Shown: in pieces, positions 8,682 through 20,866 of the stretch
Numbering within the stretch: the stretch's first letter is position 1
Layout of the letters: the number at the start of each line of letters is the position of its first letter
Assembly (NCBI GenBank): GCA_017165825.1
Contig: CM029366.1
Location: forward strand, 26,663,862-26,727,861
Length of the DNA: 64,000 bases
Direction: 5' to 3'
DNA from: Hepsetus odoe
Taxonomy: Eukaryota > Chordata > Actinopteri > Characiformes > Hepsetidae
Notes under the pieces: model-generated
The model's input: only the letters and a program-made list of their open reading frames with translations
Databases searched by the model: none
What the model was told of the DNA's origin: nothing
Program-made: the position numbers and the translations under genes

Positions 8682-10311
8682 AATATTTTCAGGTGATTTA
8701 GACCCTTTAGAAGCCAGTTCCAGTTTCATGCTCACTTTTTCATTATTTCGCTTATTTATTTTGTGCCACGAGTAAATAACAGGTCTCACACACCCCGCCA
8801 TGGGTTTTGTGGCCTGTAGTTAGGCTTAGAAATGTGGAACAGGTATGACCTCAGCCTCCTCACTCACTCTGCATTGATGTAACTGACTTCCCACTGAATG
8901 AAAAGGAGCAAATTACTTTTCCACTCAAAGTACAGAGCAGATTCAAAGGATCATGTCTCCTCCACTGTGCTCACTATTGTGCTTCTTTCAGACTGTGAGC
9001 TCCTCCATCACTTCACCAGTTTCTACTGTGTCCTGGGCTTCTTCTCCAGTCTACTGAGATAGGAGGGAGATTGTTTCTTTAAGATCAATTACTGCCAACT
9101 GACTGAATGGTGTCAGCTCTACACGCTCATAGAAGCTGAGAAAAAGAGACGTGTTTAAAAAAAACCTGCCGATGACAGGTGTAGGCACGGCAAGCAGATT
9201 TCCTCTGCCTATTCGAGAATGGATCTGCAGCATTTTAGAACGGTCCTGTTCCATGACAGAGAGACACTCCACAAAAAATAAATAAATAAATACATAAAAA
9301 GCATGCCTTTGAGGCAGGAGTTCACTCCTTTAGTTTGCTGGTATCAGACACTTCTCACTTTTTCTGTGCTGTAAGGATTTTGCGTATAGAAACTCAGGAA
9401 GAAGAGCTTTACTTGTGCATATATAATCAATTGCATTGTGAGAAGTAGATAATGATCTAATTATCACTATTTGTAATTGCCAAATCTAAAGCCTTGGAGC
9501 AGTAGAGTATACTCAAGGCTACACGAGATGTATGATAAGATATGAAGAACAATAATATTCACATTAGCCGAGATTCATGAGGCTCTTACAGAGACGAAGT
9601 TCCCTTTAGCAACACACAGAACCAATGAGAATATCCAATGCAATCTCCTCTCGTTACTCCGAAATAAGAATGTAGATATGCTGTAATCCAAAATGAATAA
9701 TGATGATAGTACCCATCCGTGCTTATTATTATAGCCATTACCAACTCAGAAGGCCAAAACCTTGTGGGCTTGATTAACCACCCCCTGAATACTAATATCA
9801 CAATTTGGCACTATTTGGTAAATGTCTAGATCACAGCCCCAAGGTGTCACATAGTCAGATGCTGTCAATCTTACTCTAAAACCTGCAGACTCATTTCTTA
9901 CATAGTTATCTGTCATATTATGATGGAACCTTTAGACCCCATGTTGTTTACTGAGGAATTTTTTTGCTAAAAACAGCAGCCTTAGTCATGAATTGTATTG
10001 AACATTGTTAGGTATTAAGCATTTTAAGAAGAAAAATAAAACATTTCCGATACAGAGACGATACAGTTTCTTCATCTCACAGCAGAAGAGACATGAACGC
10101 AAGTTTTACATCTTCTCAGTACTTCTCAGTACTGTCAGTACAAATTGGGTGACTCCCAATTCTCAATTGGGATTTAAAAAAATAAATAAATAAATAAAAA
10201 ATTATTATATCTAAATAAATAATTATAGCATATTGTTTTACATTTTAGTTCACTATATTTATACAATTAGGAATAAAACACCCTGCAATGGACTGTAATT
10301 GTATAATTGTA

Positions 10312-10312
<1 letters not shown>
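8682..10312. other. non-coding DNA, no gene recognised
   Basis: AT-rich sequence with an (AAAT)n run near 9275-9300 and another near 10180-10200. No coding or RNA gene signature seen. Confidence 0.5.

Positions 10313-10376
<64 letters not shown>
10313..10376. repeat. (TA)n microsatellite
   Basis: About 32 TA units ending at the terminus of a Tc1/mariner-type element. TA is the target of that superfamily. Confidence 0.97.
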
Positions 10377-10379
<3 letters not shown>

Positions 10380-10550
10380 TACTGTGCAAAAGTTTTAGGC
10401 AGCTCTGGAAAAATGCTGTAAACAAAGAATCCTTTAGAAAAATAAATATATAAATTTGTGTACATGCTGTGTGTGTATATGCTGTTATTTGGAAAAAAGT
10501 GTAAAAGTGTAACTGTAGCTGATGGGATCATGTTCAAGAAGTTTCACATT
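10377..10550. mobile_element. Tc1/mariner-type element end (fragment)
   Basis: Starts CAGTACTGTGCAAAAGTTTTAGGCA directly after (TA)n. The same first 17 bases start the MITE at 46643. This is a well-known fish Tc1/mariner terminus. The right end is not identifiable, so the outer limit is approximate. Confidence 0.6.
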
Positions 10551-11589
10551 GATCACATTGATTTATTTGCAAAACCTACTTATGTATCAGCTAAAAACAC
10601 TGTTTATGTTTTTTTTTATTATTTTTAAATTTTTTTTGATGTTTTGTCTTTCTCTGTTACATGCAAAAAAAAAAAAGCTGTGGTGAAGGTCAGTTCTTAC
10701 ATCATTAGGAAAGGAGTGTTGTACTCAGTTAAATGGTTATCAGTAGATATGATCTTAAAAATGGAGGATTTTTTCATGGCTTTCTTCCTGGTTTCTCTTT
10801 GAGAGTGTACATGTAGTATTTGCACAAAAGTTGTCTTTTCAGCTTGACGCAGTACGCTGGCTATATCACACACACGTTTTTTTTTCTTTGGCAGAAATGC
10901 CTCAGTTCCCTGCAGCCATGCCTGTCTAGTCAGATACAGCTTTTGTTTCCATCTGGCCATGTTATTCATACAGTATTTCCTCCAACACCACCCATCAAAC
11001 TGCGTTATCATTTACTTAAAAGTATTTTCCTGCTTGTTTGCTGTGATTTTGTCATGTTATTTAATAGTTTTTAATAGCTTGGTAACATCTCTGCCATATT
11101 GCAGTTGGCGGGAGGACAAGGACAGTGAGGATGCAGGAGAGAAAAGGAGAAAAGGAGAGTAAAGGCAGCTAAGCTGAACCAAAGAAAAACCAAAAGGCAG
11201 GGGTGAGGTCAAGGCAGAGATAATGCTGCCCTGGACACAGTAAAGGATGTTTTCTGTTCACAGTCCTGTCAACCATCCATGCAATCCTGAGCCCCAAAAA
11301 GTGCAGCAGGAGTTGGAATGGAGTTTGGAGGTTGGAGTGACTCTTTTGGAGACCTTTGGAGTCAGAGAGCCAAGCCATTGATTGTCTTCTGAATCCTAAC
11401 ATTGGATTTGCTATCTTTTAGTGAATGTCTGTGTAGCATATAGCAAAGCTCATGTTTCATATAGGCAGAAGCTGTCCAGCTCATTTTTAAATTTTCAGAT
11501 TGTAACAAGCATATAACTTTTATAGTGTGATAATTGCATCTCATTTGTGCTTAATGAGGTTTTATATGCTCTCTTAACTAATCTATCCT
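10551..11589. other. non-coding DNA, no gene recognised
   Basis: Contains poly(T) runs near 10610 and 10870 and a purine-rich stretch near 11100-11170. No credible coding segment. Confidence 0.5.
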
Positions 11590-12380
11590 TTCTCTATCAG
11601 TCTTTTCACAGTGTTTAACACAGTAGATGATTTGAATGGTGTTCTCTTGTTTTTGCTTCATACAGTATGTAAGTGGTTTCAGAAGCGCATCTCTGATAGA
11701 AATCGGTGTAAAGCTTGTGGTGGCTTACAATCGAAGTTCTTAGAGGTCACTAATGGAGTCCTGCAGAGCTCCATATTGAGTCCAGGATTGTTCACCTTGT
11801 ACATTAATGAAATTGGATCCTCTCTGTAGATTGCACTTTTATGCTAATGACACAGTCATTTGCGCTTTCTTTGTCAACCAGGCCATGTATGACCTATGAA
11901 ATGCTTTTAACACCATTCAAAATCTTTGGCGGACCTCAAATTGCTCCCGAGTGAGGGAAAGACAAAATATATTTTATTCTTCTCAGCCTTTAACAAGCTC
12001 TTATAGTTGAACCCTGAACAAGAGCGAGTCTCATATAAAACAGTGCCTGCCTGTTTGGACTGGCAAGGAATAAATGCTTAAATGTATAAAACCTGTGCAA
12101 AAACCTGAGTGCTGTAATGCTCTGCTTTTCCTGAAGTCTCTACAATCTGCAACACATCTGGAAAAAAGCTTGCAGCTTGTTTGGAGTGCAAATTTATATT
12201 TAGAAGCATATTTTTCAGACAACATCAGGACTGGTATTCACATTGTATTTGCCATCAGATTCCTCCATATTTATGACAGTCATTGCCTCAGCACTCCTAC
12301 TCCAGAAGTGATTGGTGAAAGCAGACCAAATCAACTAACAAGGCATTTGGCTACACATTGAAGTTTTATTCAGTATCACA
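11590..12380 (+). pseudogene. decayed L2/CR1-like LINE reverse transcriptase fragment
   Basis: The plus strand encodes fragments typical of the RT palm and thumb of L2/CR1-type LINEs: 'VCKWFQKRISDRNRC', 'FLEVTNGVLQSSILSPGLF' (from the usual GVPQGSILGP block) and 'TLYINEIGSSL'. Next come 'FYANDTVI', with the catalytic F/YADD altered to YAND, and later 'SLQSATHLEKSLQL'. Stops and frame changes break it (11829 and elsewhere). It is a dead remnant. The clade is inferred from memory of the family pattern. Confidence 0.78.
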
Positions 12381-12460
12381 GCTGAATGTAGAGCATGGTG
12401 TCAAAAATCACATTGCCGGATGGGTTATGAGCAGATTGAAGTTAAATTTGGATGACTGTT

Positions 12461-12665
12461 GTGTTGTGGTAGTCTAGTGGTAGGATACTTGCCTGTGAAC
12501 CAAGCTGGCGCAGGTTCAAATCCCAACTCCAGCACTTTTACCATTGGGTTCCTCAGCAAAATCCTGGAGCTTAACCCCAGGTTGCTCCAGAGCACTGTCC
12601 CTGTAGTTTGGAATTGTAATTAGCTCTGGATTAGAGTATCTCATAAATGAATTACATGTAATGCA
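12461..12665 (+). repeat. tRNA-headed SINE (family B), diverged
   Basis: Head 'gtggtagtctagtggtagga' and B-box-like 'ggttcaaatccc'. The body reads 'gttgctccagagcactgtcc' and the tail is a mutated form of 'ctggataagagcgtctgcta'. The family is repeated at 15332, 18351, 27974, 31131 and 43478. Confidence 0.82.
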
Positions 12666-14103
12666 ATGTTAGACTTAGACTTAGACTAAACTCTGGTTAA
12701 AACGAAAAGAGCAAAATTGGATCATGAAGAAGAAGTGTAAATGAGGACAATACATTTTTTTGCTAAGCTGCTCTTTTAAATGTCTCCCTCCCGATACTTT
12801 GTGGATCCCTTACAGTTTGCACATGGACATAAAGGGAGTCTGCGCTGTGGCCTGTCTCTTGTTTCCCACTGTTGGGGAACATTGACATTAGGGCCCACTT
12901 TAAAGTCCAAAAATCTCCATCCACTGAACTTTTGTTGGCACTTTAATTGCCCTTTTTCTCATTAATTTAAGTTCTGCATTTAGCACATTTAGCACACCAG
13001 CAGAAAGTTCAGGTAAAGTTCCTGCTCATATTCATCTTTCAACAGTAGTACAAATGATCAACAACTCTCCTAAATCCTCATACTAATACTACAGGTGTCC
13101 ATATTCTACAGGACTGTGGCACATGTCTTTCCACAATGTACTCTATCAGCATGCAGAAGACAAACATAAAACGAAGACTTGAATTTTTAAATGCAAACTA
13201 ATTTAAACTTTATTGTAGCTGCTCCTACTTAAACTTTTTGTTTTTAAGTTGCATTTGCAGACATCCAATCAGCCCCTCATGTTTTTATGCTACATCTAAA
13301 GATGTAAAGCTGTAACGATTGCCTTTCAAAGCACATACCTGCATTCATAACATGGACTGTCGATGATTCAACAACAGAAAAACTGCAATCCCACAGCATA
13401 TGATTATCCCCACAGCCCAACCAGCATTAATGGGTAGAGAGTAAAGGTATGTCAGGGCTTCCAAATACCTTGTCACACCTGTAGAAAATAACCCCAGCTT
13501 AAATCAACCTCACATGGTCATTTAAAATAATGCCAGCAAAGAGTCTCATTTATATCCTAAAATAGAAATGCCAGTGCAACCTCCTCCTCTCCACTATACC
13601 CTGTTCAGTATACTTTCTGTCCCAAAATTTAGAATACCATTAAAAATTCCCTTACAGGCACTTAAATAATTAGTCTTCCTGTCCCAAATTTATTGGATCT
13701 TATTTCTACAGCCGTAAGGAGGAAAGTGCATGTTATGACCCAGAACATCCACGACACTGTTCTGCACTCTGGTCCCTTGTGGATTCAGATGTAGGACACT
13801 TGCAAACAAGAGGGCTTGCTTTGATGAAAGCTTTGTCCCCTCTACTATATGCACATTAAACATCTGTCCACTTTACAGCCTGTTTTTAAACTCTTGGTGA
13901 CTATGGGAATGTGTTATAATGGGTATAGAGTAGAGTTTATGTTATGATATTCACAGTTGCATCAGGTGGCTTTTATGTGCACAATGATGGATATATGGCA
14001 TGTCTGGCATTTGGCAGAGCATGAGATGTATGTATTGCTTTAGTCCATGCGTTTGAGATGTTTAGTATGTGTCCTTTGGGGGACAATGTATTCAAAGTGT
14101 GTG
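12666..14103. other. non-coding DNA, no gene recognised
   Basis: No coding signature, RNA gene or recognisable repeat. Confidence 0.5.
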
Positions 14104-14305
14104 GGGGCAGCGGTGCCCTAATGGTAAGGGAAAATGCCTTAAGATAGGAAGGTCCAGAGTTTGAATCCCAGACCAGTAGGTTGCCATGAGGTACCCTTAA
14201 GCAATGTAATGTTCCCATCACTGCTCCCCGGGCGCTTTAAAAAGCTGCCCCCTGCTGCATGTGGGAAAAAAGCAGAGGTTGTATTTTGATGTATTTCACT
14301 GAAAA
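14104..14305 (+). repeat. family A SINE
   Basis: Head 'ggggcagcggtgccctaatg', B-box-like 'gagtttgaatccc' and body 'cactgctccccgggcgcttt'. The tail is degraded into A-rich sequence. Confidence 0.87.
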
Positions 14306-15331
14306 ATAAAAAAGGAAGTTGAATTTAAAAAGTTTTTAACGTAAATTCTGTTGTCTACAATACTGCAGTTAATCATAGATACTGTTAATAGCATCCTCAG
14401 AGCTTGAGGATTATCTCTGCTACCAAGAAGCTATATTTCAGTAAATAAAACCCAATTCCAGACAAGGTTAATGTCTAGGAGCTTACATTTGTGATTCAAT
14501 GAAAGAAGAATTGCTCTACTGGCACGTCTTCCAAATAGTTAGTTGGCATTGAGGTGGCTTCTAATTAAAGTTTTGGAGGCAGTTTGTTGTTCTCCAAATT
14601 TCCAACCATGATCCTTAGAGAAATTGTCATGAAAAATATTGTTGAGTTTATATGCGTGCCAACAAAACTGTTTATCAGTGAAAAATAGGGTGCATATATT
14701 TCAAATATCTCTGTAAATACAAGGCCACCTTTTTAAATAAATTATGAATGACTCCATATGTCTCTATATGTTTCACTTGTTTTAAAGGGAGCCCTGTACG
14801 TAGGCCTGTAAATCAGCCTGTTTTTATTCCAAATATTATATGTCTGTGAAAGACAGATTTGGATTCAGCTGGTTTTCTTTGTATAATAAAGGTTACTGGT
14901 TCTACAAAAATCAGAAAGCACAGCTCACATACACTCTTATATTTCTGTGGTTGTGGACAAAAGGTGATTTGCTCATGTATCCCTAAAAAAGCCAAGTGTG
15001 ACCTCTTATTGCAACTGTTCATTCCCAGAGGGAGGATTTCCTCATAGGTCACTCTTATATCAAAGCACATTTTGCAGTGTTGAAAAAGCATTTCACAGGT
15101 ACTTCAGAGACTAGGTTGTAATTCTTTGAAGTACCACTATGCTAGAGGTGAAGCATGCCGGTGCTCTGTATTACACTAATAGAACAGGAGGTGGGAAAGT
15201 GGAGAGAAGAAACAGGCTGAAGCAGAGTTGGGATCAACCAGTTTGAATGGGAAATATAGCTCATTTTATTCTGCTTGCTTTTTAGTTCAAAAGAAGCTCC
15301 GAAAATAAAAGCATGGGGAAGTTTAGTGGCG
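14306..15331. other. non-coding DNA, no gene recognised
   Basis: AT-rich, with no coding signature. Short frames near 14813-15091 occur on both strands at once and lack bias. Confidence 0.5.
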
Positions 15332-15541
15332 TTACATTTACAGCATTTAGCAGATGGTCTTATCCAGACTTCTTATCCAACTTCCACATCCTAATTACAG
15401 GGACAGTCCCCCTGGAGCAACTCGGGGTTAAGGCTCTTACTGAGGAACCTAGTGGTGGTAGTGCTAGAGGTGGGATTTGAACCTGGGATCTTTTGATTCA
15501 GAGGTCCATAGGCAAGTACCCTACCACTAGACCACCACCCC
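15332..15541 (-). repeat. family B SINE
   Basis: Reverse-oriented copy. Plus strand begins with the tail 'acatttacagcatttagcag', then 'acagggacagtccccctgga', then B-box complement 'gggatttgaacctggg', and ends 'ctaccactagaccaccaccc'. Confidence 0.9.
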
Positions 15542-15689
15542 AGCATGGTGACTTGGAATTACGATCTCAATTAGAAAAAGTATAATTATCAATAAAATAA
15601 ATAAAAAATGTATTTGAAGTTTCAAAGTCAATTATATTTTTATGTACCAAATAAAATTTTTTCAAGTATCAATGACAAGCTTATGAAAG

Positions 15690-15936
15690 GTGAAAGTGAA
15701 AACCCTTGTCATTGCGAGGTCACAGCACAGAGAAACACAACGAAATTGGACCTCTGCATTTAACCCATGCACTCAAACACCATGCAGCAGTGGGCAGCTA
15801 TTGAAAACGCCCGGGGAGCAGTGACAGGGATGCTACCTTGCTCAAGGGTACCTCAGGGCAACCTACTTGTGAGGGAATCGAACCCACAATCTTCCGATGC
15901 GGGGGCAACTCCCTCACCACTAGGCCACCGCTGCCC
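15690..15936 (-). repeat. family A SINE
   Basis: Near-complete reverse copy: 'gtgaaagtgaaaacccttgt' tail, 'gcccggggagcagtgacagg' body, 'gaatcgaacccacaatcttc' B-box region, 'ctaggccaccgctgccc' head. A well-preserved copy that is useful as a consensus. Confidence 0.93.
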
Positions 15937-15998
15937 GAATTCATTCAAATTTAGTTTCTGAAATCAATAAAACGTTTATGAAAGGCTAAAATGACTTG

Positions 15999-16305
15999 GG
16001 GCGGGAAGGTGGCGTAGTGGGTAGCACTGTCCCCTCAGAGTGAGAAAGTCCTGGGTTAATTACGTAGGCGGGACGGTCCGGGTTCTTTCTGTGTGGAGTT
16101 TGCATATTCTCCTCGTATCCGTGTGGGTTTTCTCTGGGAGCTCTGGTTTCCTCCCTCCATCCAAAGACATGCATGTCAGGCAAACTGGAAATGCTAAATT
16201 CCTTGTAGGTTTGTGTGAGTGTGTTTGTATGTCTACCCTATGATGGACTAGTGACCTGTCTAGGGTGTTTCCCTATCTTTTGCCATGTGATAGCAAAGTG
16301 AGTGA
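15999..16305 (+). repeat. DANA/mermaid-like SINE (family C)
   Basis: Contains 'ggtggcgtagtgggtagcac', 'tctgtgtggagtttgcatat', 'tccatccaaagacatgcatg' and a tail 'gatggactagtgacctgtct'. The tRNA head and the 'rtgtggagtttgcatgttct' block are hallmarks of the zebrafish DANA / mermaid SINE group. Its tail resembles the tail of the A-prime SINEs at 52345 and 56648. Confidence 0.85.
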
Positions 16306-17202
16306 GTAAAATGGCTTGCCATACTATGTTCATGTAGGAACTGAAAGCAGTGATAGTTATGCACCATGATTTGCTTTTATTTATTAAAAAGCAGTGCATT
16401 ATCACTGTAGGGATTGAAATCATTTATAGTTTAAACAAGATCTGAAAATAAACTAACCCAAGCAATCCCTGTTGTACAGCTGCAGGTGAGAGCAATTCAT
16501 TTACAGAGTCATGTTTATGCATTATGAAGGCCTGCATGTGCATGCCGAATGAAAATCTGACCCTTTCACTCTCACAGCAAACGTTCTTTAATGAAGGCCA
16601 TGCAAATTTCATTATTGCTTTAACTGTTTTGCCCACTTGTTTCTCAAAAAAATGGATTAAAAATGCATTCCAATTTATACAAATAAAGCATGGCTCATAG
16701 CTGGGGCCAAACGCCTACGTTTAGAGGACGTGGTGGTGGATGAAACGCATCCAAACAAGGCTTCAGCAGATTTGTTTAGCCCTGTAAAAATAAATAGTGC
16801 ATGACAGATTAGTTCAATCAACTTTTAGTGATTTCACATTTAGAATAGAAAAAACCTCAAAACTCTTGAAAGATGGCCATCCAGTTCCAGTTGCTCATCC
16901 TTGGTGTTTCAAAAATATATAACATAAAAATATTGTATAAATAAAAGAGCCATCAGGGAAGAGATCGTCATGGGCAGCCTGGAATGGTTTTCAGTAAAAA
17001 AGTACATTGTGACTTTGAACCAATTTTCCTGCTTTTTGATCTTCTTCAGGTCTATAGTTAGATAAATTCAAGAACATGTTAATGCTGCCTGGAATTGGCT
17101 GACCTAGTTGACACTAGTTTAGTTCAGTTCCAGGATACGATGCGGTGTTCAAACCAGATGCCCAAGCATTCATTTCAAATTTTTAAATGCTGTTAAACAG
17201 GG

Positions 17203-17204
<2 letters not shown>
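16306..17204. other. non-coding DNA, no gene recognised
   Basis: No coding signature, RNA gene or recognisable repeat. Confidence 0.5.

Positions 17205-17258
<54 letters not shown>
17205..17258. repeat. (CT)n microsatellite
   Basis: About 27 CT units, followed by a short GT-rich stretch. Confidence 0.97.
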
Positions 17259-17262
<4 letters not shown>

Positions 17263-17334
17263 GTGTATGTGTGTGGTCCTCATGATTTTCAGGATGTAAG
17301 GATGATGTAAAAGTTTGGATCTGTGCAACATAAA

Positions 17335-17590
17335 CATGTACATAAATTAAGGGAGTGAGTTTATTTGAGCGATGCTAAAAAAGAACCACTCTGAATTTCC
17401 TAAAGAACCTTTAAAACCTAGAAGGACCTACCCATAGAGCTTCTACTTCAGTTTAAGGAACATTAGAACCTTTTCATTATGTGAAGGATTTTAAGCTTGA
17501 GAACATTTTTCTTAATCTTTTTTTTAATATTCTTCTAATGATAATAAAGTTTCTTAAGAGCATAAAAAGTGTTTTGTTTGTGAAAGTGCA
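17335..17590. repeat. possible old interspersed repeat with 'agaacctttaaa' words
   Basis: Has repeated short words around 'aaagaacctttaaaacctag' and 'agaaccttttcat', a pattern often seen in fish MITE-like repeats. No terminal repeats or flanking duplications are evident, so this is tentative. Confidence 0.3.
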
Positions 17591-18350
17591 CCATCATTAG
17601 TATTTAAGTGTTTCTGACATTGGAGCTTCAGTAACAACACAGTTCCTTCAGAGGGCTGAAGCTCATCTTCCCCCGTTGCTGATCTTCACCCGTTTCTGTT
17701 TGATTCATCCCTGGAATCTGTGAAGTAAACTAAGTGTTTTCATTAAACTGCCTTACTTTGAGCCAAAATTAACTTGTTCTTGCTTTTCTAATTCTGAAAA
17801 GGAAGTGGCACGACTTCATCAGCCGCACTTGGACGTGTGTGAGTCTGAAGGCCATTTTCGTGACTAAACGTATAAAACATCTAAAATATCTTTCAAGCTA
17901 AAAAGCTGCCTCTTTCCGTAAAAACACTTAATTTACATAATGCAATTTATCTGGAGGTTTTAATTAAAAACACTACTAGATTATTATTATAAGCAGTCTC
18001 CTCAAAATTCCTATAGGATTTCATTTCAGCCGTGTGCCATATTTACAGTATGTGAACACTTTCTCAGTAGAGCTTTTCAGCTCTTACTGAACACACATGC
18101 TCTGACTATTTCCTTCAGAAACACTGTTGGATTTTCTTTGTTGAGTTTGTTTTTGCTTGTTTGTTTGTTTGAGATAAATTATTGCAGTGGGTTTTCCACC
18201 ATCTTGGTTTCCCCTCTTGGCATAGAATTCTGTGTCTTAATGGGTTAGAAGCAGATATTACACAGAGCTGTGTTGCAGAACACATGCATGAAGGGTATTG
18301 TTGAATTATGTGAATGCTATCACCAGTGGAAGGATTTGTTGAAGGCAAAT

Positions 18351-18552
18351 GGGGTGGTGGTGGTCTAGTGGTAGGGTAATTGCCTCTAGATCAAGAGGTC
18401 CCAGATTTGAATCACACCTCTGGCACCACCACCACTGGGTCTTTGAGCAAGACCCTTAACCCTGAGTGTCTCCAGGGGGACTGTCCCTGTAATTAGGACA
18501 TGGTAGTCGCACTGGATAAGAGCGTCTGCTGAATGCCGCAAATGTAAATGCA
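18351..18552 (+). repeat. family B SINE
   Basis: Head 'ggtggtggtctagtggtagg', body 'tctccagggggactgtccct', and an intact tail 'ctggataagagcgtctgctg' ending 'aatgtaaatgc'. Confidence 0.93.
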
Positions 18553-20019
18553 ATATTATAGTGGAAATTTCAGATCTTTGTAAATATTAGAAAGCGCAGT
18601 CTAGATAATAAGTTAGGGCTCCTACTTTTTTGGCAGATTTGACTCTTTCTATCTATGAGCTTTCACAAAATGTAAAGTTCAAATAAGTTTTCCAAGTTTT
18701 TAATGGAACCATTGATGAAAGTTTAACATTTGGAGGGGGAACCTTCGATAGGCAGTGTAACACATTGGTTGCAAGGTTTGTTTCTTGTACAAGCGTCTTG
18801 TGTACAAATGGCCCATTTCTGCTGAGATGTGAATGTGATGTTTGCACATGAATGGCAATGCAGTTCACCTGAGAGCGCGGAGACGGGTTTTCTGCAGACT
18901 TTCAAATGTGTTGAAAATTCCATTCACTCCAATGGTGGTATGGCTACAAACGCTTCCACTTGATGAACCAGCATGCAATTTGTATTGATAGCCCACTTTT
19001 GCTTCTTTTCCATCTGTTTTTCTTCATTGATATTCTCTGAGGTGCTTCTAAGTGTGCGGCTTTAAAGCTAGACCCTCCAAAGGCAGCATGGAGATTTCTT
19101 TTTATTTTTTGCTCTTAACTTTTGATAAACTGTCTTTTTTTTCTCTTTCAGCAGTTTTCAAATGAGAATAAAAACCACAGGTGTACGCCTTGAGGCTTGT
19201 CCTTTTTTCCCTCTGCACTTTCCCCTCCTCTTAGACCTTAACATTTAGCTATTTTTTTCATTTTTGCACTTAAGATGCAGATATTGATTTTTGTGCCTGT
19301 ACTTTCTCTTATGTCTTTTTCATCACTCTATCCTATTAAGATCTTATCTCTGCTTTCCAGTGGATTTTCCCAGCAAGGCATGGCATAGTAGTTCATATAT
19401 TTATTTAAATGCATACTAGCCTGTTTTCGTTCATAACAATCTTTCATTGCAATTATTTTCATGTAAGAACTCGTGTACAGTTTCAGCTTCAATGGACTGT
19501 TTAACAATAGCTTTAGGTTAACATATTTAAACAACTGGGGTAAATGAATCAGCTTCAGTATTATAACATACGACTAAAAACTAGAATAAAGCCTGTATCT
19601 AAGGTGGAGGAATTTCCTATCACTAAAGTTTATTTTCTCCTTGAGAGATTGTCTTTTGTGATGGTCAAGAATTAAAGTGTGCTGCCAAACACAAAATTAC
19701 AACACATAGCATAGCAGCGGTTCATCAGAATGCAGGTCCTTCATTCAGAATGTTGAAAAGAGACATGCAGGAGCTTACACTCATTCCTTCCGACCTTGGG
19801 AGCCCATAGCAACCTTTTAAATTCAAGATACACAGAGAGGGAGGGGATGTGTGAGAGAAAAAGAGAGAGAGAAAAAAAAAAACTGTTTTCAGTGAGAAGC
19901 TGTGAATGAACACTGAAGGGGTGAAGTTAAAATTCTGCAGTGGCCATAGCAGTAGATGAACATCTGACTTGCTTACTTTCCTTTGACCTGTTTTTCTACC
20001 TTTTTTTTTTTCCCTCTAG
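18553..20019. other. non-coding DNA upstream of the grm4 exon
   Basis: No coding exon seen. It ends in a long pyrimidine tract (about 19991-20017) leading to an AG at 20018-20019. It is therefore probably intron between an upstream non-coding first exon, not located, and the grm4 exon. A TATA or initiator is not identifiable with confidence. Confidence 0.5.
20005..20019 (+). other. candidate splice acceptor of the grm4 coding exon
   Basis: A run of T followed by 'tccctctag' gives a strong polypyrimidine tract and AG, with the exon starting at 20020. If it is used, 337 bases of 5'UTR precede the start codon in this exon. The choice is inferred from the motif only. Confidence 0.6.
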
Positions 20020-20033
20020 GGAACGAGTCATTG

Positions 20034-20180
20034 ATGGAAAAAGCTCTTCGGCCTCAAAGCCCGACCTCTGTTCATCTCCTTTGGAAAAAAAAGGGACTGA
20101 AAATCCTGTGGATCAATGATGTGGTTAATCCCGAGGCTCATTTGAGAAGTATCAATGTGGATGGAGAAAGACAGTTGTGA
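20034..20180 (+). other. upstream ORF (48 codons) in the grm4 5' leader
   Basis: An ATG at 20034 opens 48 codons ending in a stop at 20180, well before the main start at 20357. If the exon starts at 20020 this ATG lies only 14 bases from the splice junction. A shorter second uORF begins near 20240. Such uORFs commonly reduce translation of receptor mRNAs; that effect is inference here. Confidence 0.4.
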
Positions 20181-20356
20181 CAAAACGTGTACTGGAAGAT
20201 CTACCTGGCTTAGGCGCATTTCAAGTTGATTGATCTAAAAATGAACCTTAAAAGACACTGCTACTTCTAAGGGCTCGTCTATTGATCAGCGTTAATAACA
20301 GAAAGACTTTTCTGATTTACAAACGAAACCAGTAATCTCTCCCTACCTTGGTCAAC

Positions 20357-20860
20357 ATGGGTGAGCAGACCATTCGTTTTAGTTTGTGTTTGCTGATTCT
20401 TCTCAGTCTCTTCTTGGTTACATTGGCTGTAAAACTTAAAGGCCCAGGACATACACATCTGAACTCCATTCGCATCGATGGTGACATCTCTCTTGGAGGG
20501 CTGTTTCCAGTGCATGCACGTGGCCACAATGGAAAGCCCTGTGGGGAGCTGAAGAAGGAGAAGGGGATTCATCGTTTGGAAGCCATGCTCTTTGCTCTGG
20601 ATCGCATCAACAACGATCATGAGCTGCTCCCCAACATCACTCTGGGGGCCCGTATTCTGGACACCTGCTCGCGGGACACTCACGCTCTTGAGCAGTCTCT
20701 CACTTTTGTCCAGGCTCTCATAGAGAAGGACGGGACAGATGTGAAGTGTCAGGGAGGCGGGTCCCCCATCATTACCAAGCCGGAGAGAGTTGTAGGAGTG
20801 ATTGGCGCCTCATCTAGCTCAGTGTCCATCATGGTTGCTAACATCCTCCGCCTGTTTAAG
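20357..20860 (+). CDS. grm4: metabotropic glutamate receptor, group III (grm4-like), first coding exon
   Basis: Encodes the first 168 residues of a class C GPCR that senses synaptic glutamate and couples to Gi/o to lower cAMP at presynaptic terminals. Residues 1-24 are a hydrophobic signal peptide. The rest is the start of the Venus-flytrap ligand-binding domain: SIRIDGDISLGGLFPVH (37-53), CGELKKEKGIHRLEAM (62-77), the NIT glycosylation site (93-95), ILDTCSRDTHALEQSLTFVQ (100-119) and GVIGASSSSVSIMVANI (147-163). Lys69, Arg73 and Ser154 match glutamate-contacting residues of mammalian GRM4 (Lys74, Arg78, Ser159), and Cys62/Cys104 the conserved disulfide pair. 'LFALDRINND' and 'GARILDTC' favour GRM4 over GRM7/8, which differ here. 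The exon ends after a Lys codon at phase 0, with donor GTAAGC at 20861, the usual exon break in this family. ATG 20357 (AACATGG) is the only in-frame ATG that precedes the signal peptide. Fish may carry two grm4 paralogues, and I cannot tell which this is. Confidence 0.95.
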
Positions 20861-20866
20861 GTAAGC
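20861..20866 (+). other. grm4: splice donor of grm4 exon
   Basis: AAG|GTAAGC is a near-consensus donor. Protein similarity to GRM4 stops exactly here, and the frame hits a stop soon after, at 20885. Confidence 0.93.

Noticed and set aside
10259..10537. Open frame through the (TA)n tract
   Set aside because: Low-complexity Ile-Tyr repeat translation, not a gene.
15690..15936. Possible tRNA genes at the many 'ggttcgaatccc' sites
   Set aside because: Each is the tRNA-like head of a SINE. The flanks do not fold into a cloverleaf with an acceptor stem, and the body continues into repeat sequence.
20279..20683. Minus-strand frame of 134 codons opposite the grm4 exon
   Set aside because: Antisense to strongly conserved receptor coding sequence; the frame is a by-product of codon usage.
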